NCBI GenBank assembly: GCA_020638065.1
Contig: JACKJG010000014.1
Span: 14,125-78,124, forward strand
Direction of reading: 5' to 3'
DNA length: 64,000 bases
DNA from: Hyphomicrobiaceae bacterium
Lineage (GTDB): Bacteria; Pseudomonadota; Alphaproteobacteria; Rhizobiales; Devosiaceae
Below the pieces are notes generated by a model. The model had not been told where the DNA came from, made no database searches, and saw only the letters and a list, made by a program, of their open reading frames with translations. Of this stretch, positions 43,310 to 51,933 are shown one piece after another. Within the stretch, counting starts at the first letter, position 1; each line of letters begins with the position of its first letter. The translations under genes and the position numbers were made by a program.

Positions 43310-44680
43310 ATGGCCAGCAGATCGAACGTTGCGCAGTTGCGCCACGCGGTGGGTAATGTCGAAACCATGACGCGCTTCGCGCTGGCGGTCCTGGCGCTGG
43401 CATCGGGCGTCTACACCTATCTAGGGGTGCGCTCGCTGCTCGACGGGTCGGCGACCTTCGTGTTTTTCGCCGCGATCATCTATTCGGCGGCGGTGTCGGT
43501 GGCGATCTACGCCTTCTGGTCGTTCATGATGCGCTTCGTGCCGCTGGTGCGCTCGTTCACGCGGCGGGTAGCCCTGTTTCTGGTCATGGCCATCGGCTCG
43601 CTGATGATTGTTGCCATGTCGTCCTGGCTCAATGCCGCTGCTCTAGCTGGTTCGGCGGCACAGGAACAGCATCTGGCGGTGACGCTGGAAGGCTATGCCG
43701 AAGATCTCGACCGGGCACACGCGTCGGCCCTTGCGGCGCAATCGCTGTTGCCGGATCTCGACCGGGCGGAGATGCGTTTCTCGCGGCTGGCCGACAATGA
43801 GCGCCAGTCCGGCGCTTTGACTGGTTCGTCGGGCTCCGGTTCTGTGGTGCAGCTCTTGACGCAGATGTCGGCGCAAATGGCCGAACTCAAGGTCTCGATC
43901 AACCAGTCACGCGACGTGGTGGCCGAGCTGTTTGCGCAAGGGTCCGAACATATCGCGACGATGCGCGAGCTCGTCTCGGCCACCGGCGAGGTTCAACCGC
44001 GGGTCGACAAGTTTTCCGCCGAAGCGGTGCAGCTCAGCGCGGTGATCGCCGCCATTCAGGAGACATCGGTTGCCCCATCTGTGAAGCGGGCGGCGGCGGA
44101 CCTGTCGCTTGGGTTCATCGCGCCGGTGGCTGACGGGGGCACGCAAGACCTCGTCAGCCGGCAGGATCAGGTGATGGAGACCGTGCGTGCCTCGGTCGCC
44201 TCGCAGTCCGAAGCGCTGAGTTTGGCGGCCGATGAAATCCTCGCGGAACCGCAAATTGCGCCGCGCCGGTTCGTGCCGTTGTCGAGTGCGGATGCGGTAT
44301 TGCGCTATTATGCCGATTTCCTGCCCTCCTGGGCCGGGGCGATTTCGATCGATCTTTTGCCGGTGGTGCTGGTTTTGGTGCTGATGGTGGTGCAGGACGC
44401 GATCCGCAAGGAATCCGACCTTCTGGCCGATGCCGATGCGATGACCGCTGGCGACATGATGCGAGCCGTGGCGCTTTACGAGGAAATGAAGGTGCACGAA
44501 GCGGAGCGCAAAGCCCTCATTCCACCCGATATCGGACTCGATGATGAGGACCATGAGTTGATGCCGGAGGCGTCACCTTCCGACGAGGCGGAGGAGGCCG
44601 GAAAGTTGGAAGGGCCGGACAACATAACGCCGCTCAAATCGGGACGGCGGGGCCGGTCGACCGATGATGGAGCGGCATGA
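43310..44680 (+). CDS. Membrane protein with periplasmic coiled coil, family unknown
   Basis: A 456-residue protein I do not recognise. It has about three hydrophobic helices in the first 130 residues, a long Ala/Glu/Ser-rich coiled-coil-like region (about 135-330), one more helix (about 350-375, IDLLPVVLVLVLMVVQDAI) and an acidic, probably disordered tail. The layout suggests a large exported or periplasmic loop. The ATG at 43310 has GGGAGAGGCGG upstream. A CtrA-type box precedes it and its stop overlaps the next start (ATGA), tying it to the ClpP-like gene. Confidence 0.8.
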   Translation: MASRSNVAQLRHAVGNVETMTRFALAVLALASGVYTYLGVRSLLDGSATFVFFAAIIYSAAVSVAIYAFWSFMMRFVPLVRSFTRRVALFLVMAIGSLMIVAMSSWLNAAALAGSAAQEQHLAVTLEGYAEDLDRAHASALAAQSLLPDLDRAEMRFSRLADNERQSGALTGSSGSGSVVQLLTQMSAQMAELKVSINQSRDVVAELFAQGSEHIATMRELVSATGEVQPRVDKFSAEAVQLSAVIAAIQETSVAPSVKRAAADLSLGFIAPVADGGTQDLVSRQDQVMETVRASVASQSEALSLAADEILAEPQIAPRRFVPLSSADAVLRYYADFLPSWAGAISIDLLPVVLVLVLMVVQDAIRKESDLLADADAMTAGDMMRAVALYEEMKVHEAERKALIPPDIGLDDEDHELMPEASPSDEAEEAGKLEGPDNITPLKSGRRGRSTDDGAA

Positions 44681-45507
44681 GGCCGGGGCCCATGTCACTT
44701 GAAACCGAACGACCAATGACCCTTGGCCGAAGGCTCGACCTTTGGGCGCGGCGCGTAGACGACGGCGCGGTGTTGCGCGTCGCCTTCTATCTCATGCTGG
44801 CGGCGACCATCGGCGTGATCGGGGTCGATTATTATCAACGCCAGCAGGCGGAGCGCTTTCTGCCGCAGAGCCCGGCCTCCCGGCCCATTTTGCCGGCTGT
44901 ACCGCGGTTCGATCCGGCGGTTCCCAACGAGCAAATGCAGCCGCAATCGGAGGTGACAACCGATCCTGAATTACTCGCTGCACCCATGACGTTCGACTTG
45001 TTGCCGGACGGAGTGCTGTTCTTGCGCGGCACCATCCAGCCCGATAGTGGCGAAAAGCTCCTGGCCGAACTTGGCCAGCGTGCCGAGTATATCAAGACGA
45101 TCGAACTGGATTCCCCGGGCGGGGTGGTCGATGCAGCGCTGATGATGGGTCAGCTAATCCGCGATGGTGATTTCTCCACGTCGGTTGGCGCGGGTCATTT
45201 CTGCGCTTCGTCCTGTCCGCTGGTTCTGGCGGGCGGTGTGACCCGAAGCCTCGATGAAAAGGCGGTGATTGGGGTCCATCAGATCTACGCCTTTGCCGAA
45301 GAGGACGTGCGCAGCCCGGCGGAGGCGATGTCCGATGCGCAGTCTACGACAGCGGCGATCGGGCGTTATCTCGATGAAATGGGGATCGACCCCAAACTCT
45401 GGTTTCATGCGCTCGAAACCCCGCCTTCGGAGCTCTATTATCTCACGGCAGACGAGATGAAAGAGTTCGGGTTGATCTACGCGGGTGAGGGCGGTTCAGC
45501 GACCTAG
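44677..45507 (+). CDS. ClpP-like periplasmic protein (COG3904-type)
   Basis: A 276-residue protein with one N-terminal membrane anchor (about 32-52) and a crotonase/ClpP-fold domain: IELDSPGGVVDAALMMGQLI, then HFCASSCPLVLAGG, where the Ser between the cysteines would be the nucleophile, and VIGVHQIYAF, whose His fits the catalytic position. A periplasmic protease related to SppA/NfeD-type is plausible. Its start overlaps the membrane coiled-coil gene by four bases, suggesting that protein is a partner or substrate. Its TAG stop lies in the RIME-like element. Confidence 0.8.
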   Translation: MRPGPMSLETERPMTLGRRLDLWARRVDDGAVLRVAFYLMLAATIGVIGVDYYQRQQAERFLPQSPASRPILPAVPRFDPAVPNEQMQPQSEVTTDPELLAAPMTFDLLPDGVLFLRGTIQPDSGEKLLAELGQRAEYIKTIELDSPGGVVDAALMMGQLIRDGDFSTSVGAGHFCASSCPLVLAGGVTRSLDEKAVIGVHQIYAFAEEDVRSPAEAMSDAQSTTAAIGRYLDEMGIDPKLWFHALETPPSELYYLTADEMKEFGLIYAGEGGSAT

Positions 45508-45611
45508 AGCCGTTCAGGTTTTGATTGAATCAAAACCTCGGATCTAAATACTTGTTTTATCGCGTTTTCGAACCGGAAAACCGTTTCACACTTTTCCTTG
45601 AAATGCTCTAG
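45504..45611. repeat. RIME-like intergenic repeat, copy 3 (108 bases, complete)
   Basis: This is the best preserved copy: 7-base terminal inverted repeats CTAGAGC (45504-45510) and GCTCTAG (45605-45611), a perfect palindrome AGGTTTTGATT-G-AATCAAAACCT (45516-45538), and a second imperfect hairpin from CGCGTTTTCGAACCGG. The TAG stops of both flanking convergent genes lie inside the terminal repeats. The 108-base length agrees with what I recall of RIME1 elements. Confidence 0.9.
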
Positions 45612-46219
45612 TTCACCGGGCGCAGTTCGATGACATCGTGATAGCTTTCGAACCTGGGGAAGGGCAGTTCGAGGATGAAATGCCGGTTGCCCTTGGTGAC
45701 CGCGCTCAGGCAGCCGACCTGATTGCGTTCCTCATCGTCGCCGTAAAGCCGCACGCCGTCTTCATAGCCGTAACTTGAGGCGCCCTGATAGACAAAGAGA
45801 TCGTTGCGTTTGCGCAGCACGCCGAAGAAGTTCTGCGAGCCGGTGGTCTTGCGGATCGTATAGACGGCCTCTTCGGGCCGGATTTCACAGCGGAACCAGG
45901 AATAGACCACCAGAGGTGAAATGCCGCCCATCTTGATGGTCCGGCACTCGTAATTGCCGGGCAGAAGGGTTTCGTCGACCGGCGCCAGGCCAGATTCGAA
46001 CAGCTCCGAGACAATCTTTTGCTCCGCATCGCTTTCGGCGGCAAGTGCTGCGCCGAGGCCCCGGGTGCGGGAGGTGTAAAAATTGTCCATGCGCGATATG
46101 TCGTCCGGCGTTGCGTCGAGCAATGGTTTGGAATCGCACATGAACGGCGCGGCAAAGCCAATGCCGCCGGTAAACAACATGGCTGCACTCATGCCGAGTC
46201 CAAACACCAGTTTGCGCAT
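45608..46219 (-). CDS. Exported DUF4893-like protein
   Basis: A 203-residue protein with a signal peptide (cleavage near residue 24, GIGFAAP) and a mature domain resembling DUF4893: TIKMGGISPLVVYSWFRCEI and GSQNFFGVLRKRNDLFVYQGASSYGYEDG. Function unknown; periplasmic. The ATG at 46219 has GTGGAGA just upstream. Its stop codon lies in the RIME-like element. Confidence 0.8.
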   Translation of the reverse strand: MRKLVFGLGMSAAMLFTGGIGFAAPFMCDSKPLLDATPDDISRMDNFYTSRTRGLGAALAAESDAEQKIVSELFESGLAPVDETLLPGNYECRTIKMGGISPLVVYSWFRCEIRPEEAVYTIRKTTGSQNFFGVLRKRNDLFVYQGASSYGYEDGVRLYGDDEERNQVGCLSAVTKGNRHFILELPFPRFESYHDVIELRPVN

Positions 46220-46301
46220 GAAGATCTCCACTGTCCGCGTCTGGCGCATTGATGCGCAGGATGTGGAAGGGGTCAAGCTTGAGATTGATGAGGAAGGATG
46301 G

Positions 46302-46604
46302 TCAGGCGCGTTTTTCGAACGAATAGACGCCGGCGGGGTTGCCGTCGACCTGATCGGGTACGCGCAAAGCCAATTGATGCTCTTCGAAGGCTTCGAACCA
46401 TTCCTGCCAGGTGACCGGCTCAATGCCGCCAAGCTGATCGCGGGCTTCGTCCTGATCGGATGCAAACATGCGTACGCCAAACCTCAGCTTGAGCACCACA
46501 TCGTCACCGCCGTGGCCATTCGGGACATAGATCAGCGCCGGACTGCCCGCATGCGCGGAGGCCCAGCTACGGATTTCGTCATGGTCGGTCAGCAGTTTGG
46601 ACAT
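46302..46604 (-). CDS. Small hypothetical protein
   Basis: A 100-residue soluble acidic protein that I do not recognise. It has a very strong ribosome site, GAGGAGGAG, eight bases before its ATG, and lies between two other minus-strand genes with short gaps, so it is very likely expressed. The composition (VWQ/WF-rich, DVVLKLRFGVRMF) suggests a small beta-alpha fold with no cofactor motif. Confidence 0.7.
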   Translation of the reverse strand: MSKLLTDHDEIRSWASAHAGSPALIYVPNGHGGDDVVLKLRFGVRMFASDQDEARDQLGGIEPVTWQEWFEAFEEHQLALRVPDQVDGNPAGVYSFEKRA

Positions 46605-46688
46605 GTTACTTTCTCCTCCTCGGAGCCTTTCATACGCATCTGGGCAATCTAGGCCGCAATTCAAGGCGGGCCTTGACCCCGATCAAGC

Positions 46689-47321
46689 TCAAGATGTGGC
46701 GGGACCTTTGCGCAGGACCGCGCTCAGACGCTTCTTCTTAGCAGGCTGGTCGATTTCGGCAAGCCGCGCCTCGACGATGGCGGCAAATTGCGGCCAGGCC
46801 TTGGCCGGCATCGTGCGGGCGAGAAACTCGGCATACATCGGGGTCTGATTGACCGCGGCATGCTTGAGGCGCTGCAGGGCGACCGGGGTGACGATGCCGG
46901 CATAGTCCGGGTGTGCATTAAGCTTGGCGAGGATGGCCATGGCGTTGTCCTTGGCGATTACCGAAGAGCGGTCGGCAGCGGCAAGGATCCGGTCGAGGGC
47001 GGCTTCGGCCTTTTCCGGCACGGCATCGGTCAGGCCGTTGAGCAGGGCCATCAGGCCCCAGAGCATGCGATTGTTCTTTGTTGAGAGGAGCCCGAGCACC
47101 TTGTCGAAATGCGGCGCAAGCAGCGCGGGGTCGCGGCCGGCCCATTCATAGGCCGTCTTGATGGCGTCGTGCCGCACGGCCTGGCTTCTGCTTTCGAGAA
47201 GGCCGATCAGGGTTGCGGCGTCGGCTTTGGTGCCGTGCTCTGCCAGTTTGATGGCAAGATTGATGTTCGGTTGTTCGTCGCGATGGCCAAGGGCCGTGGC
47301 GAGCTGGGCTTCGATATCCAT
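46689..47321 (-). CDS. HEAT/ARM-like helical protein, family unknown
   Basis: A 210-residue soluble all-alpha protein with repeated two-helix units (TLIGLLESRSQAVRHDAIKTAYEWAG, then LLAPHFDKVLGLLSTKNNRMLWGLMALLNGL), as in HEAT repeats, and a lysine-rich tail. It is immediately downstream of deoD on the same strand, with a three-base gap. A role as a scaffold or protein-binding factor is the only inference possible. Confidence 0.75.
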   Translation of the reverse strand: MDIEAQLATALGHRDEQPNINLAIKLAEHGTKADAATLIGLLESRSQAVRHDAIKTAYEWAGRDPALLAPHFDKVLGLLSTKNNRMLWGLMALLNGLTDAVPEKAEAALDRILAAADRSSVIAKDNAMAILAKLNAHPDYAGIVTPVALQRLKHAAVNQTPMYAEFLARTMPAKAWPQFAAIVEARLAEIDQPAKKKRLSAVLRKGPATS

Positions 47322-47324
47322 CGA

Positions 47325-48035
47325 TCAGACGGCAATGGCGGTGTCGAGAGCGAGTTCGACCATGTCCTTCAGCGAAGTCTGGCGCTCGCTCGAATCGATC
47401 TGGTCGCCGGTGACGAGGCAGTCGGAAATGGTGCAGATGCAAAGCGCCTTGGCATCGAAGCGCTGGGCGAGCGTATAGATGGCGGAGGCCTCCATTTCGA
47501 CGGCCATGACGCCGTGGCTGGTCAGCGCGCCATAGGAATTGACGCCATCGGGCACGTAGAAAATGTCCGAGGAGACGACTCCGCACACATGGTGATTGTA
47601 GCCGCGTTCCCCGGCGAGGCCGACGGCCTTGCTCAAAAGGTCATAGTCGGCAAAGGGCGCATAGGTATAGGGCTCAAACGAACGGTTGATGGCGCTGTCG
47701 GTCGAGGCGGTGATGGCGAGCACCAGATCGCGCACTTTGACTTTGACGTTAAGACCGCCGGCGGTGCCGACGCGAATGAGCTTCTTGACCTTGTAGACGT
47801 CGAGAAGCTCATGCACGTAGATCGCGGTCGAGGGCTGGCCCATGCCCGTGGCCTGCACCGAAACCGGTTGGCCTTTCCACGTGCCGGTGAAACCAAGGCA
47901 GTTGCGAACGGCGTTCACTTGCCGCGGATTTTCGAAAAAGGTCTCGGCGATCCATTTGGCGCGCAGGGGGTCGCCGGGCAGGAGGACGGTTTCGGCATAA
48001 TCGCCGGGCTCAGCCTGATTATGGGGGGTGGGCAT
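47325..48035 (-). CDS. deoD: Purine-nucleoside phosphorylase (DeoD-type)
   Basis: A 236-residue hexameric-type phosphorylase: VLLPGDPLRAKWIAE at the phosphate site, IRVGTAGGL, and the purine-binding end AVEMEASAIYTLA and TISDCLVTG, where the Asp is the general acid. It acts in nucleoside salvage. The HEAT-like gene follows after three bases. Confidence 0.95.
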   Translation of the reverse strand: MPTPHNQAEPGDYAETVLLPGDPLRAKWIAETFFENPRQVNAVRNCLGFTGTWKGQPVSVQATGMGQPSTAIYVHELLDVYKVKKLIRVGTAGGLNVKVKVRDLVLAITASTDSAINRSFEPYTYAPFADYDLLSKAVGLAGERGYNHHVCGVVSSDIFYVPDGVNSYGALTSHGVMAVEMEASAIYTLAQRFDAKALCICTISDCLVTGDQIDSSERQTSLKDMVELALDTAIAV

Positions 48036-48183
48036 TGCTTCTCCTCATATGCCGCTTCATCGGGTCGGACGAATCTGCCATTTGCGGCAGGGCTGCGCAA
48101 GCCGCGCGGCCTCCATGCCCATTGCTTGACCGGCGCACGCAAAAGGTCCAATCAGGCGGCCAGAATTTAAGGGAGCCGACGCG

Positions 48184-49128
48184 ATGGCCACCAGGGTCTT
48201 TATCGATGGGGAAGCTGGCACGACCGGATTGCAGATCCGCGAGCGGCTGGCGGCGCGTTCCGATATCGAGTTGTTGTCGATCGACGAGGCGCGGCGCAAG
48301 GACCTTTCGGCCCGGCGTGAGCTGCTCAACGATTGCGATGTCGCCATTCTCTGCCTGCCCGACGATGCGGCCAAGGAAAGCGTGTCGCTGATCGACAATC
48401 AGACCACGCGGGTCATCGATGCCTCAACCGCCTATCGGGTCGATCCGGACTGGGTCTATGGCTTTGCCGAAATGGATCAGGGGCAGGCAGACCGGATCGC
48501 CAATGCGCGGTTCGTCGCCAATCCGGGTTGTTGGCCGCAGGGCGTGATTGCCGCGATCCGTCCTCTGGTCGAAGAGGGCCTTCTACCGGCCGCGACGCCT
48601 TTGAGCGTCACGGGGATTTCGGGCTATTCGGGCGGCGGCAAATCGATGATTGCCGATTATGAAGCCAGAGGCGAGGCGGCGAGCGAACAGACGCCCTATG
48701 GGCTGACCTTCGAGCACAAGCATTTGCCCGAAATGCAGCTATATTCAAAGCTCAGCCAGCGGCCGCTCTTCGTGCCGACGGTGGGGGATTATTACAAGGG
48801 CATGCTCGAACTCATCCCGTTGCATTTCGGCATGATGCCGGCAGGTGCATCGGTCGCGTCGATCCATTCGGCATTGCTCAATCATTTCGCTTCGATTGCC
48901 GACAGTTTCGTGCGGGTCATGCCGCTCGATCTGGTCAGCCGCAAGGACGAAATCGACCCCGAAGCCCTGAACGGCACCAACGAGATGCACCTTTACGTGT
49001 TCGGCAATGACGGGCGCGGGCAGGGGGTGATCTGCGCGGTCTATGACAATCTCGGCAAGGGTGCATCGGGCGCCGCGGTGCAGAACCTCAACCTGATGAT
49101 CGGGGCCGACCCGCGGACGGGGCTCTGA
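48184..49128 (+). CDS. argC: N-acetyl-gamma-glutamyl-phosphate reductase (type 2)
   Basis: A 314-residue enzyme of arginine synthesis, the short type 2 form common in Rhizobiales. VFIDGEAGTTGLQIRERLA is the NADP-binding start and NPGCWPQG carries the catalytic Cys; a His in EHKHLPEM completes the site. The start ATG follows GGGAGCC. Divergent from deoD, with about 150 bases between the starts. Confidence 0.96.
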   Translation: MATRVFIDGEAGTTGLQIRERLAARSDIELLSIDEARRKDLSARRELLNDCDVAILCLPDDAAKESVSLIDNQTTRVIDASTAYRVDPDWVYGFAEMDQGQADRIANARFVANPGCWPQGVIAAIRPLVEEGLLPAATPLSVTGISGYSGGGKSMIADYEARGEAASEQTPYGLTFEHKHLPEMQLYSKLSQRPLFVPTVGDYYKGMLELIPLHFGMMPAGASVASIHSALLNHFASIADSFVRVMPLDLVSRKDEIDPEALNGTNEMHLYVFGNDGRGQGVICAVYDNLGKGASGAAVQNLNLMIGADPRTGL

Positions 49129-49199
49129 AAGCCTTTGCCGCTTGACCAAGTGCTTGTGCTGCGGCATCTAGCACGCAGCATTTTTCGGGAGTTCGGAAC

Positions 49200-49805
49200 A
49201 TGGACAAATTCACCAGCCTGACCGGCGTTGCGGCGCCCTTGCCGATCATCAATGTCGACACCGACATGATCATCCCGAAACAATATCTCAAGACCATCAA
49301 GCGTACCGGGCTCGGCTCGGCGCTTTTCGCGGAAATGCGCTACAACGAGGATGGTAGCGAGAACCCGGATTTCGTGCTTAACAAGCCGGCCTACCGGTCG
49401 GCGCAGATCGTTGTGGCCGGAGACAATTTCGGCTGCGGGTCGAGCCGCGAGCATGCGCCCTGGGCTCTGCTCGATTATGGCATCCGCTGCGTGATCTCGA
49501 CCAGTTTTGCCGACATTTTCTACAATAATTGCTTCAAGAACGGCATTCTGCCGATCAAGGTTTCGGAAGACGAATTGGCCAAGCTGATGGATGATGCCGA
49601 GCGCGGCGCCAATGCCACGCTGACCGTCGATCTTGAAAGCCAGACGATCAAGGGCCCGGATGGCGGTACGATCGCCTTCGACATCGATCCGGCGCGCAAG
49701 GAAGTGTTGCTCAAGGGCCTCGACGATATTGCCCTGACGCTTGAAAAGGCGCCGAAGATCGAGAGCTTCGAAAGCAAGATGGCCGAAAGCCGCCCCTGGG
49801 TTTAG
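49200..49805 (+). CDS. leuD: 3-isopropylmalate dehydratase small subunit
   Basis: A 201-residue swivelling-domain protein: DTDMIIPKQYLKTIKRTGLG, the signature GDNFGCGSSREHAPWALLDYGI, and the helix FYNNCFKNGILPIKV. It forms isopropylmalate isomerase with LeuC, whose gene begins at 63176, about 13 kb downstream. leuB follows 1 kb later. Confidence 0.97.
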   Translation: MDKFTSLTGVAAPLPIINVDTDMIIPKQYLKTIKRTGLGSALFAEMRYNEDGSENPDFVLNKPAYRSAQIVVAGDNFGCGSSREHAPWALLDYGIRCVISTSFADIFYNNCFKNGILPIKVSEDELAKLMDDAERGANATLTVDLESQTIKGPDGGTIAFDIDPARKEVLLKGLDDIALTLEKAPKIESFESKMAESRPWV

Positions 49806-49824
49806 TTGTTCGGTCGTGTCGCTT

Positions 49825-49920
49825 CGTCATTGCGAGGAGCACAGCGACGAAGCAATCCAGTTGTCTCTGGAATAGTGTCATTCTGGATTGCCACGCCCGC
49901 CATGCGGGCTCGCAATGACG
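49825..49920. repeat. Imperfect long palindromic intergenic repeat
   Basis: CGTCATTGCGAG (49825-49836) is repeated inverted as CTCGCAATGACG (49909-49920), and inside it AGCAATCCAG (49851-49860) pairs with CTGGATTGCC (49883-49892). The resulting long hairpin matches a common intergenic repeat of alphaproteobacteria in my memory. It lies between leuD and the RidA gene; only one copy was noticed here. Confidence 0.8.
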
Positions 49921-49942
49921 ATGATCTGAGGTTGGAGCCCAA

Positions 49943-50332
49943 ATGGTCAAACGCATTTCAACCGGATCGCCTTTCGAAAGGACGCTCGGCTATTCACGGG
50001 CGGTTGTCGATGACGACATGATCTATGTCTCGGGCACAACGGGCTACGATTACGACAAGATGGTCATGCCCGAAGACGTGGCGGCGCAGGCGCGCAATGC
50101 GCTCGAGACGATTTCGCGGGTGCTCGGCGATGCCGGTGGCACGCTCAGGGACGTCGTGCGTGTGCGCTATTATCTGACGAGTGCTGAGCATGTCGAAGCG
50201 ATCACGCCAGTACTCGGCGAGTATTTCGGCGATATCCGCCCGGCGGCGACCATGGTCGTTGCCGGTCTCATCGATCCGCTGATGAAGGTCGAGATCGAGG
50301 TGACGGCGCGGGTCGGAGCGCATTTTTCGTGA
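49943..50332 (+). CDS. RidA-family protein
   Basis: A 129-residue member of the RidA/YjgF/YER057c superfamily: SPFERTLGYSRAVVDDDMIYVSGTTGYD near the start, a central VVRVRYYLTS and a C-terminal PAATMVVAGLIDPLMKVEIEV, where the Glu follows the conserved end. The usual catalytic RidA Arg position is not evident, so it may belong to another subfamily with unknown substrate. GGAG precedes the ATG, and its stop overlaps the next gene. Confidence 0.88.
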   Translation: MVKRISTGSPFERTLGYSRAVVDDDMIYVSGTTGYDYDKMVMPEDVAAQARNALETISRVLGDAGGTLRDVVRVRYYLTSAEHVEAITPVLGEYFGDIRPAATMVVAGLIDPLMKVEIEVTARVGAHFS

Positions 50333-50757
50333 CCTATGTTCTCGAGATCGATCGCGATCCGCCGGACATGATGCGCGAAGAGGTGCGCAAGGGTTTGCGC
50401 GAATGGAACCTTCGTGTAGTGCCGACGGAAAAGCCGCGCGGAGATTTCGCGGTCTATGTCCGCGATCCGGCCAGCGAAGTGGTCGTGGGCGGGCTCTGGG
50501 CGGAATATTATTACGACTGGATGTTCATCGAATTCCTGTCAGTGCCCGAAGACGGGCGCGGCGAGGGGCTCGGGCGCAGAATGGTTCTCGAAGCCGAGAG
50601 TTTTGCGCGGGAGCTCAAACTGACCGGTATCTGGCTCGATACCTTCTCATGGCAGGCGCAGGGTTTTTACGAAAAGCTCGGCTATTCGGTTTTTGGCCAG
50701 ATCGAGGATTTCCCGGAAGGGCAATCGCGCATGTTCCTCAAAAAGCGGCTCGATTGA
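50329..50757 (+). CDS. GNAT-family N-acetyltransferase
   Basis: A 142-residue GNAT fold protein: MFIEFLSVPEDGRGEGLGRRMVLEAE provides the acetyl-CoA loop (R/Q-x-x-G-x-G/A form) and FYEKLGYSVFG the C-terminal strand. The GTG start overlaps the RidA stop (GTGA), so translation is coupled. The acceptor is unknown. Confidence 0.9.
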   Translation: MTYVLEIDRDPPDMMREEVRKGLREWNLRVVPTEKPRGDFAVYVRDPASEVVVGGLWAEYYYDWMFIEFLSVPEDGRGEGLGRRMVLEAESFARELKLTGIWLDTFSWQAQGFYEKLGYSVFGQIEDFPEGQSRMFLKKRLD

Positions 50758-50832
50758 AACCGCGGCTTGCGCGTCCGGGGCCAAGGCGATAGCAAGGCCG
50801 CCGGAAATTCAGTCATTCGAGTGGGGATCATC

Positions 50833-51924
50833 ATGGCGCAAAAACTTCTGCTTCTGCCCGGCGACGGGATCGGGACCGAAATCATGGCGGAGGTGGAAAA
50901 GCTCATCGCCCATCTCAATGCTCAGGGCCTGACCGATTTCGAAACCGATACGGGCCTTGTGGGCGGCTGCGCCTATGATGCCTATGGCGTAGCAATTTCC
51001 GATGCGGATATGGCGAAGGCCGAGGCGGCGGATGCGGTGATCTTCGGCTCGGTCGGCGGGCCGAAATGGGACAAGGTGCCCTATGACGTGCGCCCGGAGG
51101 CAGGTCTGTTGCGGCTGCGCAAGGATCTGGGGCTTTTTGCCAATCTTCGCCCGGCCATCTGCTATCCGGCGCTGGCCGACGCCTCGGCGCTCAAGAAAGA
51201 GCTGGTCGAGGGGCTGGATATTCTTATCCTGCGCGAATTGACCGGCGGCGTCTATTTCGGCGAGCCGAAGGAAATCACCGATCTGGGGAACGGACAGAAG
51301 CGGGCCGTCGACACCCAGGTCTATGAAAGCTACGAAATCGACCGGATCTGCCGGGTCGCCTTCGATCTGGCCGGTACGCGGCGCAAGCTCGTTCACTCCT
51401 CGGACAAGAAGAACGTGATGAAGACCGGCGTGCTCTGGGACGAGATCGCCCAGGAAGTGGCCAAGGATTATCCCGACATCGAATTTCACCACATCCTGGC
51501 CGACAATTGCGCCATGCAATTGGTGCGCAATCCCAAACAGTTCGACGTGATCGTGACCGACAACCTCTTCGGGGATATCCTGTCGGACGCGGCCGCGATG
51601 CTGACCGGCTCGCTGGGCATGCTGCCGTCGGCGTCTCTCGGTGCGCCGGATCCGGTGACGGGCAAGCGCAAGGCGCTCTATGAACCCGTGCATGGTTCGG
51701 CCCCCGATATTGCCGGCAAGGGCATTGCCAATCCGATCGCGATGATCGCCTCGTTCGCCATGGCGCTGCGTTATTCGTTCAACATGGTGGACCTCGCGGA
51801 CAAGGTGGAAGCCGCGATCGCCGGGGTTCTGGCCGACGGGTTGCGCACGGGCGACATCATGCAGGACGGCTGCAAACAGGTGACGACGCAGGAAATGGGC
51901 GCGGCGATCATCGCCAAGCTCTAG
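50833..51924 (+). CDS. leuB: 3-isopropylmalate dehydrogenase
   Basis: A 363-residue decarboxylating dehydrogenase: LLLPGDGIGTEIM at the start, ELTGGVYFGEP at the substrate site, the Tyr in VYESYEIDRI, and VTDNLFGDILSDAAAMLTGSLGMLPSASLG. It catalyses the third step of leucine synthesis. The ATG at 50833 has GTGGGGA upstream; longer in-frame starts lack homology. Confidence 0.97.
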   Translation: MAQKLLLLPGDGIGTEIMAEVEKLIAHLNAQGLTDFETDTGLVGGCAYDAYGVAISDADMAKAEAADAVIFGSVGGPKWDKVPYDVRPEAGLLRLRKDLGLFANLRPAICYPALADASALKKELVEGLDILILRELTGGVYFGEPKEITDLGNGQKRAVDTQVYESYEIDRICRVAFDLAGTRRKLVHSSDKKNVMKTGVLWDEIAQEVAKDYPDIEFHHILADNCAMQLVRNPKQFDVIVTDNLFGDILSDAAAMLTGSLGMLPSASLGAPDPVTGKRKALYEPVHGSAPDIAGKGIANPIAMIASFAMALRYSFNMVDLADKVEAAIAGVLADGLRTGDIMQDGCKQVTTQEMGAAIIAKL

Positions 51925-51933
51925 GGACGTCCG

